A stretch of 37,198 nt of DNA from Prevotellaceae bacterium UBA7028 (GCA_002494215.1 DLBF01000010.1:1-37198), one strand, 5' to 3'; shown: positions 8,351 through 16,657, counted from the stretch's first letter. The notes: generated by a model from the sequence alone, not told the origin. Numbers and translations: made by a program.

Positions 8351-8737
8351 ATGAATAATAACAAGGTAATGAAAGCCCTAACAAAGGCGGAAATGGAGGT
8401 AATGAATGTGTTGTGGGATGTATCACAGGCACTTACCGTTCACGAGATAGTGGCACAGTATCCCGAACCACAACCTGCCTATACAACAATTGGCACATTC
8501 CTGAAGATTCTGGAGGCCAAGGGATATGTAGAGCATCACAAAAAGGATGTTACGGGTCGTACCTTTTATTATTCGCCCATGCTCACGCGCGAGAAATACA
8601 CCACCCAGGTGCTGAACGACGTGAAGAACACACTCTTTGGCAACTCAGCTAAGCGCTTCTGCTCGTTCCTGATTCAGAACGAAGAACTCTCTGAAAGCGA
8701 TCTAAAGGAAATACTTTCCTTAATTCATAATTCATAA
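8351..8737 (+). CDS. BlaI/MecI/CopY-family transcriptional repressor
   Basis: A 128-residue winged-helix repressor. LTKAEMEVMNVLWDV begins helix 1, PAYTTIGTFLKILEAKGYVEH is the recognition-helix region, and a Phe/Tyr-rich wing (GRTFYYSPML) and a C-terminal dimerisation helix follow. Proteins of this family bind dyad operators and are inactivated when their partner M56 peptidase triggers cleavage. That partner is the next gene (8875), so this is a signal-responsive repressor/sensor pair. There is no beta-lactamase nearby, so the stimulus is unknown. The last codons (LIHNS and the TAA) come from a heptamer array (attcata units), so a repeat has rewritten the C-terminus. Confidence 0.9.
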   Translation: MNNNKVMKALTKAEMEVMNVLWDVSQALTVHEIVAQYPEPQPAYTTIGTFLKILEAKGYVEHHKKDVTGRTFYYSPMLTREKYTTQVLNDVKNTLFGNSAKRFCSFLIQNEELSESDLKEILSLIHNS

Positions 8738-8752
8738 TGCACAATGCATAAT
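8720..8752. repeat. heptamer array (aattcat units) providing the BlaI stop codon
   Basis: Tandem AATTCAT/AATGCAC-type units begin inside the last codons of the BlaI gene and run past its stop. Confidence 0.75.
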
Positions 8753-8779
8753 AAGATTTTGTGAAAGATGATAATTATG

Positions 8780-8887
8780 AACGCCGAAGGGGTCGCGAGC
8801 GGAACGCGATAACGAAGTGGCAATTATGAATTATGAATTGTGAATTGTGAATTGTGAATTGAAAAATAAGAATTATGAATTGTGAAT
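8780..8887. repeat. dispersed intergenic element: GC-rich core plus heptamer array
   Basis: The core starts with ACGCCGAAGGGGTCGCGAGC and ends GAAGTGGCAATT (8780-8826). It is followed by repeated AATTATG/AATTGTG heptamers that reach into the next gene. The same core recurs at 12643-12690, with a small length difference in the middle. The array supplies the M56 start codon at 8875. Confidence 0.75.
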
Positions 8888-10734
8888 TTCTCATAAAATC
8901 CGCTTTGTTGCTGGCAATCCTGTACGGAGGTTTTGCTTTGCTATTGAGTAGGGAGACGTTTCATAGGTTCAACCGTCTGGCATTACTGAGTGTGATGGTA
9001 ATGTCGCTAGTGCTGCCAGCCATACAAATTAAAGCCCCCTCCCAGCTCCCCCTTTGGGGGAGTGCAGTAAATGCACAGGAATCCGCCATTGAACTTTGGG
9101 ATAGTTTCTTTGAAACAAAAGAAGACCTCACCCCTAACCCATCTCCCATGGACGAAGAGAACAGCCTCATTACAGAAAACGAACAGATAATCCCCTTCGA
9201 ATCTGACAATAAAGCCAAAAGTGAAAAGGCACTCCCCCAAAGGGGGAGCTGGGAGGGGGCTTTATATCTTGCTGGCGTATTTGCTTCCATTGGATTCTTC
9301 CTGTTCCAACTGTTCCGCTTCTGGCGCGATACCAAGGGAGGGACAAGCACCCGTGACGAGGAAGGAAATACCATAGTGATACGTGGTGGCGAATTTGCTC
9401 CCTATAGTTTCCTACATTATATAATAATAAGCGTTTCGGATTACGAGCGTCTGCGCAAGCCTATCCTGGCTCACGAACAGGCACACATCCGACTGGGTCA
9501 CTCTTGGGACCTCTTACTGCTGGAGGCCATGAAAGCTGTTCAATGGTTCAACCCCTTTGTCTATCTTCTGGGGCGCGACCTGAAGGCCGTTCACGAATAC
9601 GAAGCCGACAACGCTGTACTTAATCAAGGCATCGATGCAAAGACATATCAACTTTTACTCGTGACAAAGGCCGTTGGCAATCGACTGCAGACCCTTGGCA
9701 ACAATCTGAGTCACCATTCACTAAAAAAGCGAATCAAAATGATGCACAAGAAAACTTCTAATCGCTGGATGATGACCAAAGGTATCGTCCTGCCCGCTCT
9801 GATGGCATTAGCCGTTGTTGCCTTTGCCAAACCAAAAGCAGAGGAAGTCCCTGCTACTAAAAACGAGAATACCACACCCGTTGTGTCAGAAACTACTACG
9901 CCAACCGAGGTGAACACAGAAGTGTCCCTGCAAGTAAACAACGACTCAATCTACGAAAAAGTGGAGAAGGAAGCTGAGTTCCCTGGTGGCTTAGAAGCCA
10001 TGTACAAGTGGATAGGATATCACCTCAAATACCCAGAGGAATGTAGGGCTAAGAGTATTCAGGGACGCGTCACAATTCAGTTTGTTGTCAATAAGGATGG
10101 ATCTATTTCTGAAATCAAAACTCTAAGATCTCCCAATCCTCTACTATCTAAAGAGGCTATCCGTGTTGTAAAAGCTATGCCTAAATGGAGTCCTGCCAAG
10201 GTGAAAGGAAAGGTCGTACGTTCCTACTTCCGCCTCCCTATTAATTTCCGTATCCCTGATACAGAAAAGAAGGTGACAATAACAGGACAAGGAAAACCGT
10301 CTGGAGAGGTTACAACGATTACAGGACAAGGAAAACCATCTGGAGAGGGTCCCAGAGTGATAGGTCCTACTGGACAGGTTGTAGATGACGATATCTTTAA
10401 TGACCCTGAAACGAGTGCAGAGTTCCCTGGTGGACTAGAAGCTATGTATAAGTGGATAGCAGACCAATTAAAATATCCTGAAGAATGCATAGCAAAGAAT
10501 ATTCAGGGCCGCGTAACTACGCAGTTTGTAGTTGACATAGACGGCTCAATTACTGATATTAAAGTCCTAAAATCTCCTGATGATCTGTTATCACAAGAGG
10601 CTATCCGTGTTGTAAAAGCTATGCCTAAATGGAAGCCTGCCACATACGATTCAAAGCCTGTAAGAAGTAATTTACGTATTCCTCTCAATTTTAGATTACC
10701 TCCTGCCCAGACCGAACAGAACCCTAAGAATTGA
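8875..10734 (+). CDS. M56-family (BlaR1-like) membrane metallopeptidase with two C-terminal TonB domains
   Basis: A 619-residue membrane sensor-peptidase. Helices lie at about 4-23, 32-52, 130-150 and 300-322. The gluzincin motif HEQAH is at 200-204, with HEYEAD near 240 supplying the third zinc ligand. M56 proteins sense a periplasmic signal and lead to cleavage of the partner BlaI repressor, the preceding gene. Instead of a beta-lactam sensor the periplasmic part is two TonB-C-like domains (about 363-462 and 515-612), nearly identical (AEFPGGLEAMYKWI, EAIRVVKAMPKW), separated by a tandem ITGQGKPSGE repeat. The TM2-TM3 loop holds an in-frame segment of about 78 residues bounded by a perfect 35-bp inverted repeat. 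The start codon lies inside a heptamer array. Confidence 0.9.
   Translation: MNCEFLIKSALLLAILYGGFALLLSRETFHRFNRLALLSVMVMSLVLPAIQIKAPSQLPLWGSAVNAQESAIELWDSFFETKEDLTPNPSPMDEENSLITENEQIIPFESDNKAKSEKALPQRGSWEGALYLAGVFASIGFFLFQLFRFWRDTKGGTSTRDEEGNTIVIRGGEFAPYSFLHYIIISVSDYERLRKPILAHEQAHIRLGHSWDLLLLEAMKAVQWFNPFVYLLGRDLKAVHEYEADNAVLNQGIDAKTYQLLLVTKAVGNRLQTLGNNLSHHSLKKRIKMMHKKTSNRWMMTKGIVLPALMALAVVAFAKPKAEEVPATKNENTTPVVSETTTPTEVNTEVSLQVNNDSIYEKVEKEAEFPGGLEAMYKWIGYHLKYPEECRAKSIQGRVTIQFVVNKDGSISEIKTLRSPNPLLSKEAIRVVKAMPKWSPAKVKGKVVRSYFRLPINFRIPDTEKKVTITGQGKPSGEVTTITGQGKPSGEGPRVIGPTGQVVDDDIFNDPETSAEFPGGLEAMYKWIADQLKYPEECIAKNIQGRVTTQFVVDIDGSITDIKVLKSPDDLLSQEAIRVVKAMPKWKPATYDSKPVRSNLRIPLNFRLPPAQTEQNPKN
9031..9065. 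repeat. GC-rich palindromic element, copy c (forward)
   Basis: A 35-base element (AAAGCCCCCTCCCAGCTC onward, ending GGGGGAGTGC). Its exact reverse complement is at 9229-9263. It is translated in the M56 gene as KAPSQLPLWGSA. Confidence 0.9.
9229..9263. repeat. GC-rich palindromic element, copy d (reverse)
   Basis: Perfect 35-base reverse complement of 9031-9065, with 163 bases between them. It is translated as ALPQRGSWEGAL. The perfect match implies recent arrival or gene conversion. A degenerate related stretch (cctcacccctaaccca, about 9126-9141) lies between the two. Confidence 0.9.
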
Positions 10735-10820
10735 GAAACGGCATATCGCTAACAGAGAAACGGCGTATCGCTGACAGAGAAACGGCATATCGCTAACAGA
10801 GAAACGGCGTATCGCTGACA
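10733..10820. repeat. 22-bp tandem repeat, four units
   Basis: Four units of GAGAAACGGCATATCGCTAA plus CA. Units 1 and 3 (cat/taaca) differ from units 2 and 4 (cgt/tgaca), so the true period is 44 bp repeated twice. It starts within the M56 stop codon. There are no spacers, so it is not a CRISPR array. Confidence 0.9.
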
Positions 10821-10851
10821 GAGAAAAATTGGTTTTTATTAATAATAAAGA

Positions 10852-10893
10852 GATAAATCCGCGATAGACAACTGCGTCTTTCGTGGGTTTATT
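10852..10893 (+). terminator. Rho-independent terminator after the M56 gene
   Basis: An 18-base arm (gataaatccgcgatagac) pairs with 10876-10893 around the loop AACTGC, with two G-U pairs and few mismatches. GTTTTAT follows. Confidence 0.65.
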
Positions 10894-10978
10894 GTTTTAT
10901 GGAAGAATAAAAATTCTTTTTTTGTGCTTTCATTTAAAAAAAATGGGGGTATTATTCACGATAATCAAAAATAATCCA

Positions 10979-10986
10979 TAGCTTTG
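10979..10986 (+). promoter_or_regulatory. -7 element (TAGCTTTG) of the polyferredoxin-AKR operon
   Basis: Matches TAnnTTTG about 80 bases before the start at 11066. The heptamer array lies in the resulting 5' untranslated region. Confidence 0.5.
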
Positions 10987-11065
10987 CGCTTGAGATAATT
11001 CATAATTCTCAATTCATAATTCATAATTATCGCTATCAACTCATAATTAACCAAATTCATATTTT

Positions 11066-12616
11066 ATGCTTAGAAAAGTCCGAATAACACTTGCACTCAT
11101 CTTCTGGGTTCTAATAACGTGGCTGCTGGTTGACTTTACCGGTACGGCTCATGTGTACCTGGGGTGGATGGCTAAGATTCAGTTCCTGCCCGCTTTGGTG
11201 GCCATGAACATCGGAGCGTTGCTGTTTATTGTAGCTCTGACACTTCTATTTGGCCGTATCTATTGCTCCATCATCTGCCCCTTAGGTGTGATGCAGGATG
11301 TTATCGCTTGGTTCCGTAAGAAAAGAAACAAGTACAGTTACTCTGAGGAGAAGGGTATTCTCAGGGCCAGCATCCTGGCTCTGACAGGTTTCCTGCTGAC
11401 CACCAATCTGGCTTGGGTGGTAGGTCTTATCGCTCCCTACAGTACCTATGGCAGGATTGTGGGAACGGTATTCTCGCCCCTCTATAAACTGGCCAATAAT
11501 GGGTTGGCTATGATAGCCGAACATTACGACAGCTATGCCTTCTACGAGGTGGATGTATGGCTGAAGAGCATCCCTGCCCTTATAGCTGCTCTGGCAGCAT
11601 GGATAATAATAGGTGTGCTGGCTTGGAGAGGGGGTCGTACATGGTGTAACACCATCTGTCCCGTGGGAACATTCTTAGGCATTCTGGCTAAGTATTCCCG
11701 CCTGAAGATAGCTATCGACCCCAACGCGTGCAACGGATGCCGTAAGTGTGAGCGTAACTGCAAAGCTTCTTGTATCAATGCCAAGACACACGAGATTGAC
11801 TACAGCCGTTGCGTTACATGTGGTGATTGTATAGAGATGTGTAATCAGAAGGCAATAAGCCTCTCCCCCCGCCCTCTCCAAGAGAGAGGGAGCCAAGGCG
11901 ACGAGGAAGATACCTCCCCTCGGGGAGGACAGGAGGGGGTCGACCGTCGTGCAGTTCTGACTGGTATGGCTTTGCTGGCTGGAACAGCATTGGTGAAGGC
12001 ACAGGAGAAAACTACGGACGGCGGATTGGCTGAAATCGAGGATAAAAAGAAACCCAACAGAGATAAGTTGATAACCCCTCCAGGCTCTTTGTCTATCAGA
12101 AATATGTCGGAACATTGTACCTCTTGCCAGTTGTGTATCAGCAGCTGCCCCAACAATGTGCTGCGACCCAGCAACAGCTTGGACCGCTTTATGCAGCCCG
12201 AAGTAAGCTACGAACGTGGCTATTGCCGACCTGAATGTACACGATGCAGTAATGTCTGCCCAACAGGAGCCATAAAGCCCATTACCAAGGAGCAGAAGAC
12301 AGCCATTCAGGTGGGTCATGCCGTTTGGATTAAAGACAACTGTGTGCCTGTGGCAGATGGTATCCCCTGTGGCAACTGTGCCCGCCATTGTCCTGCCCAG
12401 GCTATCCAGATGGTTCCCCTGCAGGCTGGCGTTCATCAGGACGGCTGGCGTTGGTTGGATGCCGACAATCAGGAGATTCCACGCGAACATGTATTGCTGA
12501 TTCCTGTGGTGAACGAGGAGAAGTGTATAGGCTGTGGTGCCTGCGAGAATCTTTGTCCATCGCGCCCCTTCAGCGCCATATATGTGGAGGGACACGAGGT
12601 GCACCGCGATATTTAA
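11066..12616 (+). CDS. membrane polyferredoxin, NapH-like part fused to NapG-like part
   Basis: A 516-residue iron-sulfur electron carrier. The N-terminal half is NapH/RdxA-like, with membrane helices at about 8-30, 45-65, 95-115 and 170-190 and the cysteine motifs CPLGVMQDVI and CNTICPVGTFLG, then two 4Fe-4S motifs (CNGCRKCERNC, CVTCGDCIEMC). An internal segment, RRAVLTGMALLAGTALVKA (about 294-312), resembles a NapG-type twin-arginine leader. It is followed by more 4Fe-4S motifs (CTSCQLCISSCP, CRPECTRCSNVCP, CGNCARHCP, CIGCGACENLCP). It therefore looks like NapH and NapG joined in one chain, passing electrons across or along the membrane. The linker holds a pair of GC-rich palindromic elements. 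The downstream aldo/keto reductase is the likely partner. Confidence 0.88.
   Translation: MLRKVRITLALIFWVLITWLLVDFTGTAHVYLGWMAKIQFLPALVAMNIGALLFIVALTLLFGRIYCSIICPLGVMQDVIAWFRKKRNKYSYSEEKGILRASILALTGFLLTTNLAWVVGLIAPYSTYGRIVGTVFSPLYKLANNGLAMIAEHYDSYAFYEVDVWLKSIPALIAALAAWIIIGVLAWRGGRTWCNTICPVGTFLGILAKYSRLKIAIDPNACNGCRKCERNCKASCINAKTHEIDYSRCVTCGDCIEMCNQKAISLSPRPLQERGSQGDEEDTSPRGGQEGVDRRAVLTGMALLAGTALVKAQEKTTDGGLAEIEDKKKPNRDKLITPPGSLSIRNMSEHCTSCQLCISSCPNNVLRPSNSLDRFMQPEVSYERGYCRPECTRCSNVCPTGAIKPITKEQKTAIQVGHAVWIKDNCVPVADGIPCGNCARHCPAQAIQMVPLQAGVHQDGWRWLDADNQEIPREHVLLIPVVNEEKCIGCGACENLCPSRPFSAIYVEGHEVHRDI
11859..11943. repeat. GC-rich palindromic elements, copies e (forward) and f (reverse)
   Basis: Copy e (about 11859-11895) has the core CCCTCTCCAAGAGAGAGGG. 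Copy f (11913-11943) has CCTCCCCTCGGGGAGG, then a G-rich tail. They face each other 17 bases apart. They are translated in frame as LSPRPLQERGSQ and TSPRGGQEGVD, in the linker between the NapH-like and NapG-like halves. Confidence 0.8.
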
Positions 12617-12725
12617 TGAAGAATGAAGAGTGAAGAATGAAGAACGCCGAAGGGGTCGCGAGCGAAAGCGAGAATGAAGTGGCAATTTGCTACCGCAATG
12701 TTCAATGTTCAATGTTCAATGATTT
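12612..12725. repeat. composite dispersed intergenic element
   Basis: In order: GAATGAAGAGTGAA-type heptamers; a core from about 12643 (AACGCCGAAGGGGTCGCGAG) shared with 8780; a link AATTTGCTACCGCAATG; and GTTCAAT heptamers to 12722. The flanks without the core occur again at 37057-37136. Confidence 0.8.
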
Positions 12726-12728
12726 AAA

Positions 12729-14138
12729 ATGAAACAATATAACAGACGAGATTTCCTGAAGGTTACGGGTACTGTGGCAACTACCACGGCTTTGGCAAGT
12801 TGTGGTGCCGGAGGTGCCGACAGCAACGGGAAGATAGATTATATGGGACACCATACAGGTAAGGTTCCTACGGACAAGATGACCTATAGGGTAAACCCTA
12901 AGACCAATGAGAAGGTAAGCATCCTGGGATACGGCTGGATGCGACTACCTACAGTAAGGAATACCAGCGCCCGTACGCAGGAGAATGTCAACGGCGATGT
13001 CATTGACCAGGAGCAGTGCAACCGCCTGTGCAAGTATGCGCTGGATCACGGTGTCAACTACTTTGATACTTCGCCAGCCTACTGCAGGGGCGAGAGCGAG
13101 GCCTCCCTGGGTATCGCCCTAGAGAAGAGCGGCTACCGCAGGGACCAGTATTTCCTGGCTACCAAACTATCCAACTTCAGTCCGCAGCAGTATAGCCTGG
13201 AGGCCGGTAAGCAGATGTTTGAGAACAGTCTGAAGTATCTGAAGACGGATTACATTGACTACCTGCTCCTGCACTCGGTGGGCAGCAGCATGCAGAACCT
13301 GCACCAGCGCTATCTGGACAACGGACTGCTGGACTGGCTGATGGAACAGAGAGAGGCAGGACGCATCCGCAACCTGGGCTTCTCGTTCCATGGCGATGTG
13401 GCTGTCTATGACTGGATGCTGGACCATTACGATGACTACGAATGGGATTTTGTGCAGATTCAGGCTAACTATTGCGACTGGCACAATGACAAAGATAAGG
13501 GCCGCTCCGGCGAATACCTGTACAACAGGCTGGCCGAGCTGGAGATTCCTGCCGTTATCATGGAACCCCTGCTGGGCGGCCGACTGAGCAAAGTTCCTGA
13601 CCACGTGGTGGTACACCTTAAACAACGTGACCCTGAGAGTAGCGTTGCCAGTTGGGCCTTCCGCTATATTGGCAGCAAACCTAACGTGCTGACCGTTCTG
13701 AGTGGTATGACCTATATGGAGCACTTGGAGGATAACATCCGTACCTACTCGCCCCTGAAGGTGCTCTCCCAGGAGGAGCAGGAGTGGCTGGAGGGCGAGA
13801 CGGCAACGCTCATCAACAGTTATCCTACCATCGACTGTAACGATTGTAAGTACTGTATGCCTTGTCCCTATGGCCTTGACATCCCTGCCATCTTTGTGCA
13901 TTACAACAAGTGTGTGAACAAGGGAAATGTTCCTGAAAGCCAGCAGGCTAAGAACTATCAAGAGGCTCGCCGTGCCTTCCTGGTTGGTTATGACAGAAGC
14001 GTACCCAAGTTGCGTCAGGCTAACCATTGTATCCAATGTCGTGCCTGCGTCCCCCATTGTCCACAGCAATTGGATATTCCTCAGTTATTAGCAAAGGTTG
14101 ATGACTTTGTAGAAAAGCTGAAACAAAATAAACTATAA
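12729..14138 (+). CDS. aldo/keto reductase with Tat-type leader and C-terminal 4Fe-4S domain
   Basis: A 469-residue protein. NRRDFLKVTG is a twin-arginine motif, and LASCGAGG right after the hydrophobic stretch looks like a lipobox, so it is probably an exported lipoprotein. The AKR barrel has the Asp/Tyr pair in YFDTSPAYCRGESE, Lys in LATKLS and His in LLLHSVG. The C-terminal part carries ferredoxin motifs CNDCKYCMPCPYGLDIP and CIQCRACVPHCP. The polyferredoxin gene just upstream (about 110 bases, no promoter or terminator seen in between) suggests it receives electrons from that membrane carrier. The substrate is unknown. Confidence 0.88.
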   Translation: MKQYNRRDFLKVTGTVATTTALASCGAGGADSNGKIDYMGHHTGKVPTDKMTYRVNPKTNEKVSILGYGWMRLPTVRNTSARTQENVNGDVIDQEQCNRLCKYALDHGVNYFDTSPAYCRGESEASLGIALEKSGYRRDQYFLATKLSNFSPQQYSLEAGKQMFENSLKYLKTDYIDYLLLHSVGSSMQNLHQRYLDNGLLDWLMEQREAGRIRNLGFSFHGDVAVYDWMLDHYDDYEWDFVQIQANYCDWHNDKDKGRSGEYLYNRLAELEIPAVIMEPLLGGRLSKVPDHVVVHLKQRDPESSVASWAFRYIGSKPNVLTVLSGMTYMEHLEDNIRTYSPLKVLSQEEQEWLEGETATLINSYPTIDCNDCKYCMPCPYGLDIPAIFVHYNKCVNKGNVPESQQAKNYQEARRAFLVGYDRSVPKLRQANHCIQCRACVPHCPQQLDIPQLLAKVDDFVEKLKQNKL

Positions 14139-14172
14139 AAAAATATCCCTCCTAACATGGAGGGTATTTTTT
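14137..14172 (+). terminator. Rho-independent terminator after the aldo/keto reductase gene
   Basis: Stem CCCTCC / GGAGGG with A-T extensions, loop TAACAT, then TATTTTTTT. The A-tract on the other side could also make it work for the convergent antiporter gene. Confidence 0.85.
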
Positions 14173-14174
14173 TA

Positions 14175-14291
14175 ATTCAAATTTCAAAATTTATAAATTC
14201 AAAAATATTTATTTAAGTATAAAAATCCTTATCCTTTAAACTGAGATAGTTCAGAGAGAAAATTTTGAATTTTGAATTTAACAATTTTGAA
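14175..14291. repeat. heptamer arrays (aattcaa / tttgaat) in inverted arrangement
   Basis: AATTCAAATTT-type units on the left and TTTTGAATTTTGAATTT-type units on the right flank an AT-rich centre in the gap between convergent genes. Confidence 0.65.
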
Positions 14292-14299
14292 TTTGTTTT

Positions 14300-16552
14300 T
14301 TATATTCCCATCCTTAGCATCGCCAGGTCGGCTTCTTCACCTACTACCCAGATGCGTTCGCCTGCTTGGAACTTACGTTGGGCCTCTGTAACCTGCAGGT
14401 TGCCCTTTTCATCCTCTATGCCCACAACCATACAGTTGTAACGGCTGCGGAAGTCAATATCCACGAGCGTCTTGCCACAGAGAGGACTAACGTTACTAAT
14501 GCCCACCTGAATGATAGAAAGTGTATTTCTGAGGGCATTACTCTCCTCTATCATATAAATATCGTGCATCATTTTCTCTTGGAAAGAACGCAAACCTTCC
14601 TGATCAGAAACAATCTCGATGATATCACCTGGATATATGCGGCTATTACCGCCAGGGATATTGATGCGTTGCAGACCTCGGGTGATGGCTGCTATATGAA
14701 TATGCTCTGTACGGCCAAAATTAAGTTGCATGAGGGTCTTTCCTCCCCACTTGGTATTGCCTGGAACAGTAAAGCGAGCTATCTGCAAGTCCCTACCCTT
14801 CAGTTTACGTCCGTAGGAAGGATATCTGGCTGTCTGCTCACGGCTGCGCAGATTCCTGCGGAAGGTACGCTCTATACGGATGCTTATCAACTTAATCCTG
14901 CGATTATAAACAATCCCTAACGTTACCAAGATACTTATCAACACATGCCAGAACCACCAGAGGGGCGATAGGAAGTTGATGATATAGTAAACAACGAATG
15001 TACCCAGACAGAATTTCAACAACAAAAGGATACGCACCATCAGACGATGGAACTTATTAAAGTGAAGCAGGAACTTAGCCTCCTCAGAATGATTCTTCTT
15101 GATAACAATGGGTCGGATAAAGGGCGATAGCAACAGAATAGTTATCACACCACAAACCATATTGCCATACCAATGACCACAAATCTGACGGCTGACAGGA
15201 AGCAAACTGGAGTAGCTGGCACCCATGATAGCACTACAAAGCGTTATGTAGATGATGGAATACATGAATACACCACGCAAGAGTGACTTCCAAGCGTTGC
15301 CCAGGTTCAACTTCCTTATAATCTGAGAACGACGCCTACGCAAGGCGGAAAACTTCTTATCCGATATAGTCTTGGGGATAAACTTCTCTATTCTATTATA
15401 GAAAGGATCGGCAAACTTAATGATATAGGGAGTAAAGAAGGTGGTAATGATACTTACAGCTACCACCACAGGATAAATAAACTTGCTGGTTACTCCGAGC
15501 GTTTCGCCAAGGGATGCTATGATAAAAGCAAACTCGCCTATCTGTACCAAAGAGAAGCCACAACGGAGTGAATCCTTCAGATCATTACCCGAGATAAGGA
15601 AGCTAAGGCTTCCCAACGTCATCTGACCCAGTATAACGGCAAAGGTGATAGCAACAATAGGCAACCAATATTCCATAATAATATTGGGATCTACCAACAT
15701 GCCCACACTCACGAAGAAGATGGCACCAAAGAAATCCTTTAGCGAACTGATGGACTTGGAGATACGCTCTGAGTCTGTTGTTTCGGCCATTATACTTCCC
15801 ATCATGAAAGCTCCGAAGGCTGGACTATATCCTACGCTTGATGCTATAACAACCATCAGGAAACATAGTCCTACACTTACTATCAATAGCGTTTCGGTAT
15901 TGATGTATTTCTTGTATCTGCGTAGTATAATAGGAATAAGGAATACTCCCACCAAAAACCATAGCAGCAGGAAGAATCCCAGATTCAGCAGACTATTCAG
16001 AAGCTCTACTCCCTCGAACTTACGACTGACAGCCAAAGCACTCAGGATTACCATCAGCAAGATGCCCAAGATGTCTTCCAAAATAAGGACCGAAAGTACC
16101 TTAGAAGCAAAGGGTTGCAACCTGACTCCAGAATCGTCAAAAGCCTTATAGATAATGGTAGTGGAGCTCATGGCCAACATACCACCCAGGAACAGGCGGT
16201 CCATATCACTCCATCCAAACAACCATCCTACCTCGCTGCCCACGCTTATCATACAGGTCATTACCAGCAAGGCAGCTATGATGGGTTGCCACCCCATCTT
16301 TATGATACGTTTGAAGGAGAACTCCAAACCTAATGTAAACATCAGGAAGATAACACCTATCTGGCTCCAGTCGCTTATGCTGGTGCTATCCATTATGGAT
16401 GGCGTATAGGGCATATGCGGACCAGCCAGAAAACCTGCTACAATATAACCCAATACCAGCGGCTGACGCAACTTCTTAAAGATTATTGTTACGCCACCAG
16501 CTACTATCAGAATGTAGGCAAGGTCTATTATTAGGTGAGGAAGTTCTTCCAT
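14300..16552 (-). CDS. Kef-type cation:proton antiporter (CPA2) with TrkA-C domains
   Basis: A 750-residue inner-membrane protein. The N-terminal part (about 1-400) is a CPA2 exchanger with many membrane helices and the family features QPLVLGYIVAGFLAGPH and FTLGLEFSFK near the start. A second set of hydrophobic helices follows at about 430-560. The cytosolic C-terminus (about 580-750) looks like two TrkA-C domains (FTVPGNTKWGGKTLMQLNFG; ISNVSPLCGKTLVDIDF), which usually gate ion flux in response to a ligand. Likely role: K+ or Na+/H+ exchange. The preceding gap to nadA (16553-16657) contains only repeats. Confidence 0.9.
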   Translation of the reverse strand: MEELPHLIIDLAYILIVAGGVTIIFKKLRQPLVLGYIVAGFLAGPHMPYTPSIMDSTSISDWSQIGVIFLMFTLGLEFSFKRIIKMGWQPIIAALLVMTCMISVGSEVGWLFGWSDMDRLFLGGMLAMSSTTIIYKAFDDSGVRLQPFASKVLSVLILEDILGILLMVILSALAVSRKFEGVELLNSLLNLGFFLLLWFLVGVFLIPIILRRYKKYINTETLLIVSVGLCFLMVVIASSVGYSPAFGAFMMGSIMAETTDSERISKSISSLKDFFGAIFFVSVGMLVDPNIIMEYWLPIVAITFAVILGQMTLGSLSFLISGNDLKDSLRCGFSLVQIGEFAFIIASLGETLGVTSKFIYPVVVAVSIITTFFTPYIIKFADPFYNRIEKFIPKTISDKKFSALRRRRSQIIRKLNLGNAWKSLLRGVFMYSIIYITLCSAIMGASYSSLLPVSRQICGHWYGNMVCGVITILLLSPFIRPIVIKKNHSEEAKFLLHFNKFHRLMVRILLLLKFCLGTFVVYYIINFLSPLWWFWHVLISILVTLGIVYNRRIKLISIRIERTFRRNLRSREQTARYPSYGRKLKGRDLQIARFTVPGNTKWGGKTLMQLNFGRTEHIHIAAITRGLQRINIPGGNSRIYPGDIIEIVSDQEGLRSFQEKMMHDIYMIEESNALRNTLSIIQVGISNVSPLCGKTLVDIDFRSRYNCMVVGIEDEKGNLQVTEAQRKFQAGERIWVVGEEADLAMLRMGI

Positions 16553-16657
16553 TTAAATTAATTCATAATTATCAATTCATAATTTTCGAAATATAGAGAT
16601 ATCGGACCCTCGATATAACGAAACATCGAAATATCGAAAATAACTTTCAATTCTCAA
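16553..16657. repeat. repeat-filled gap: attcata heptamers and cgaaatat-type repeats
   Basis: ATTCATAATTATCAATTCAT units at the left are followed by several CGAAATAT/CGATATAA units (about 16585-16640) and then TTCAATTCTCAATT. A similar CGAAATCT/CGAAATAA cluster occurs at about 36311-36345. Confidence 0.6.

Larger units (their letters stand above)
10735..11065. other. intergenic region between the M56 and polyferredoxin genes
   Basis: It contains the 22-bp tandem repeat, the terminator, a TAGCTTTG promoter element and a heptamer array (attcata/attctca units, about 10996-11048). No coding sequence was seen. Confidence 0.6.

Noticed and set aside
8351..10734. Beta-lactam resistance locus
   Set aside because: BlaI/M56 architecture alone; no beta-lactamase gene and no penicillin-binding sensor domain in the M56 protein.
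10733..10820. CRISPR array
   Set aside because: Units are directly adjacent with no spacers, and no cas gene is present.
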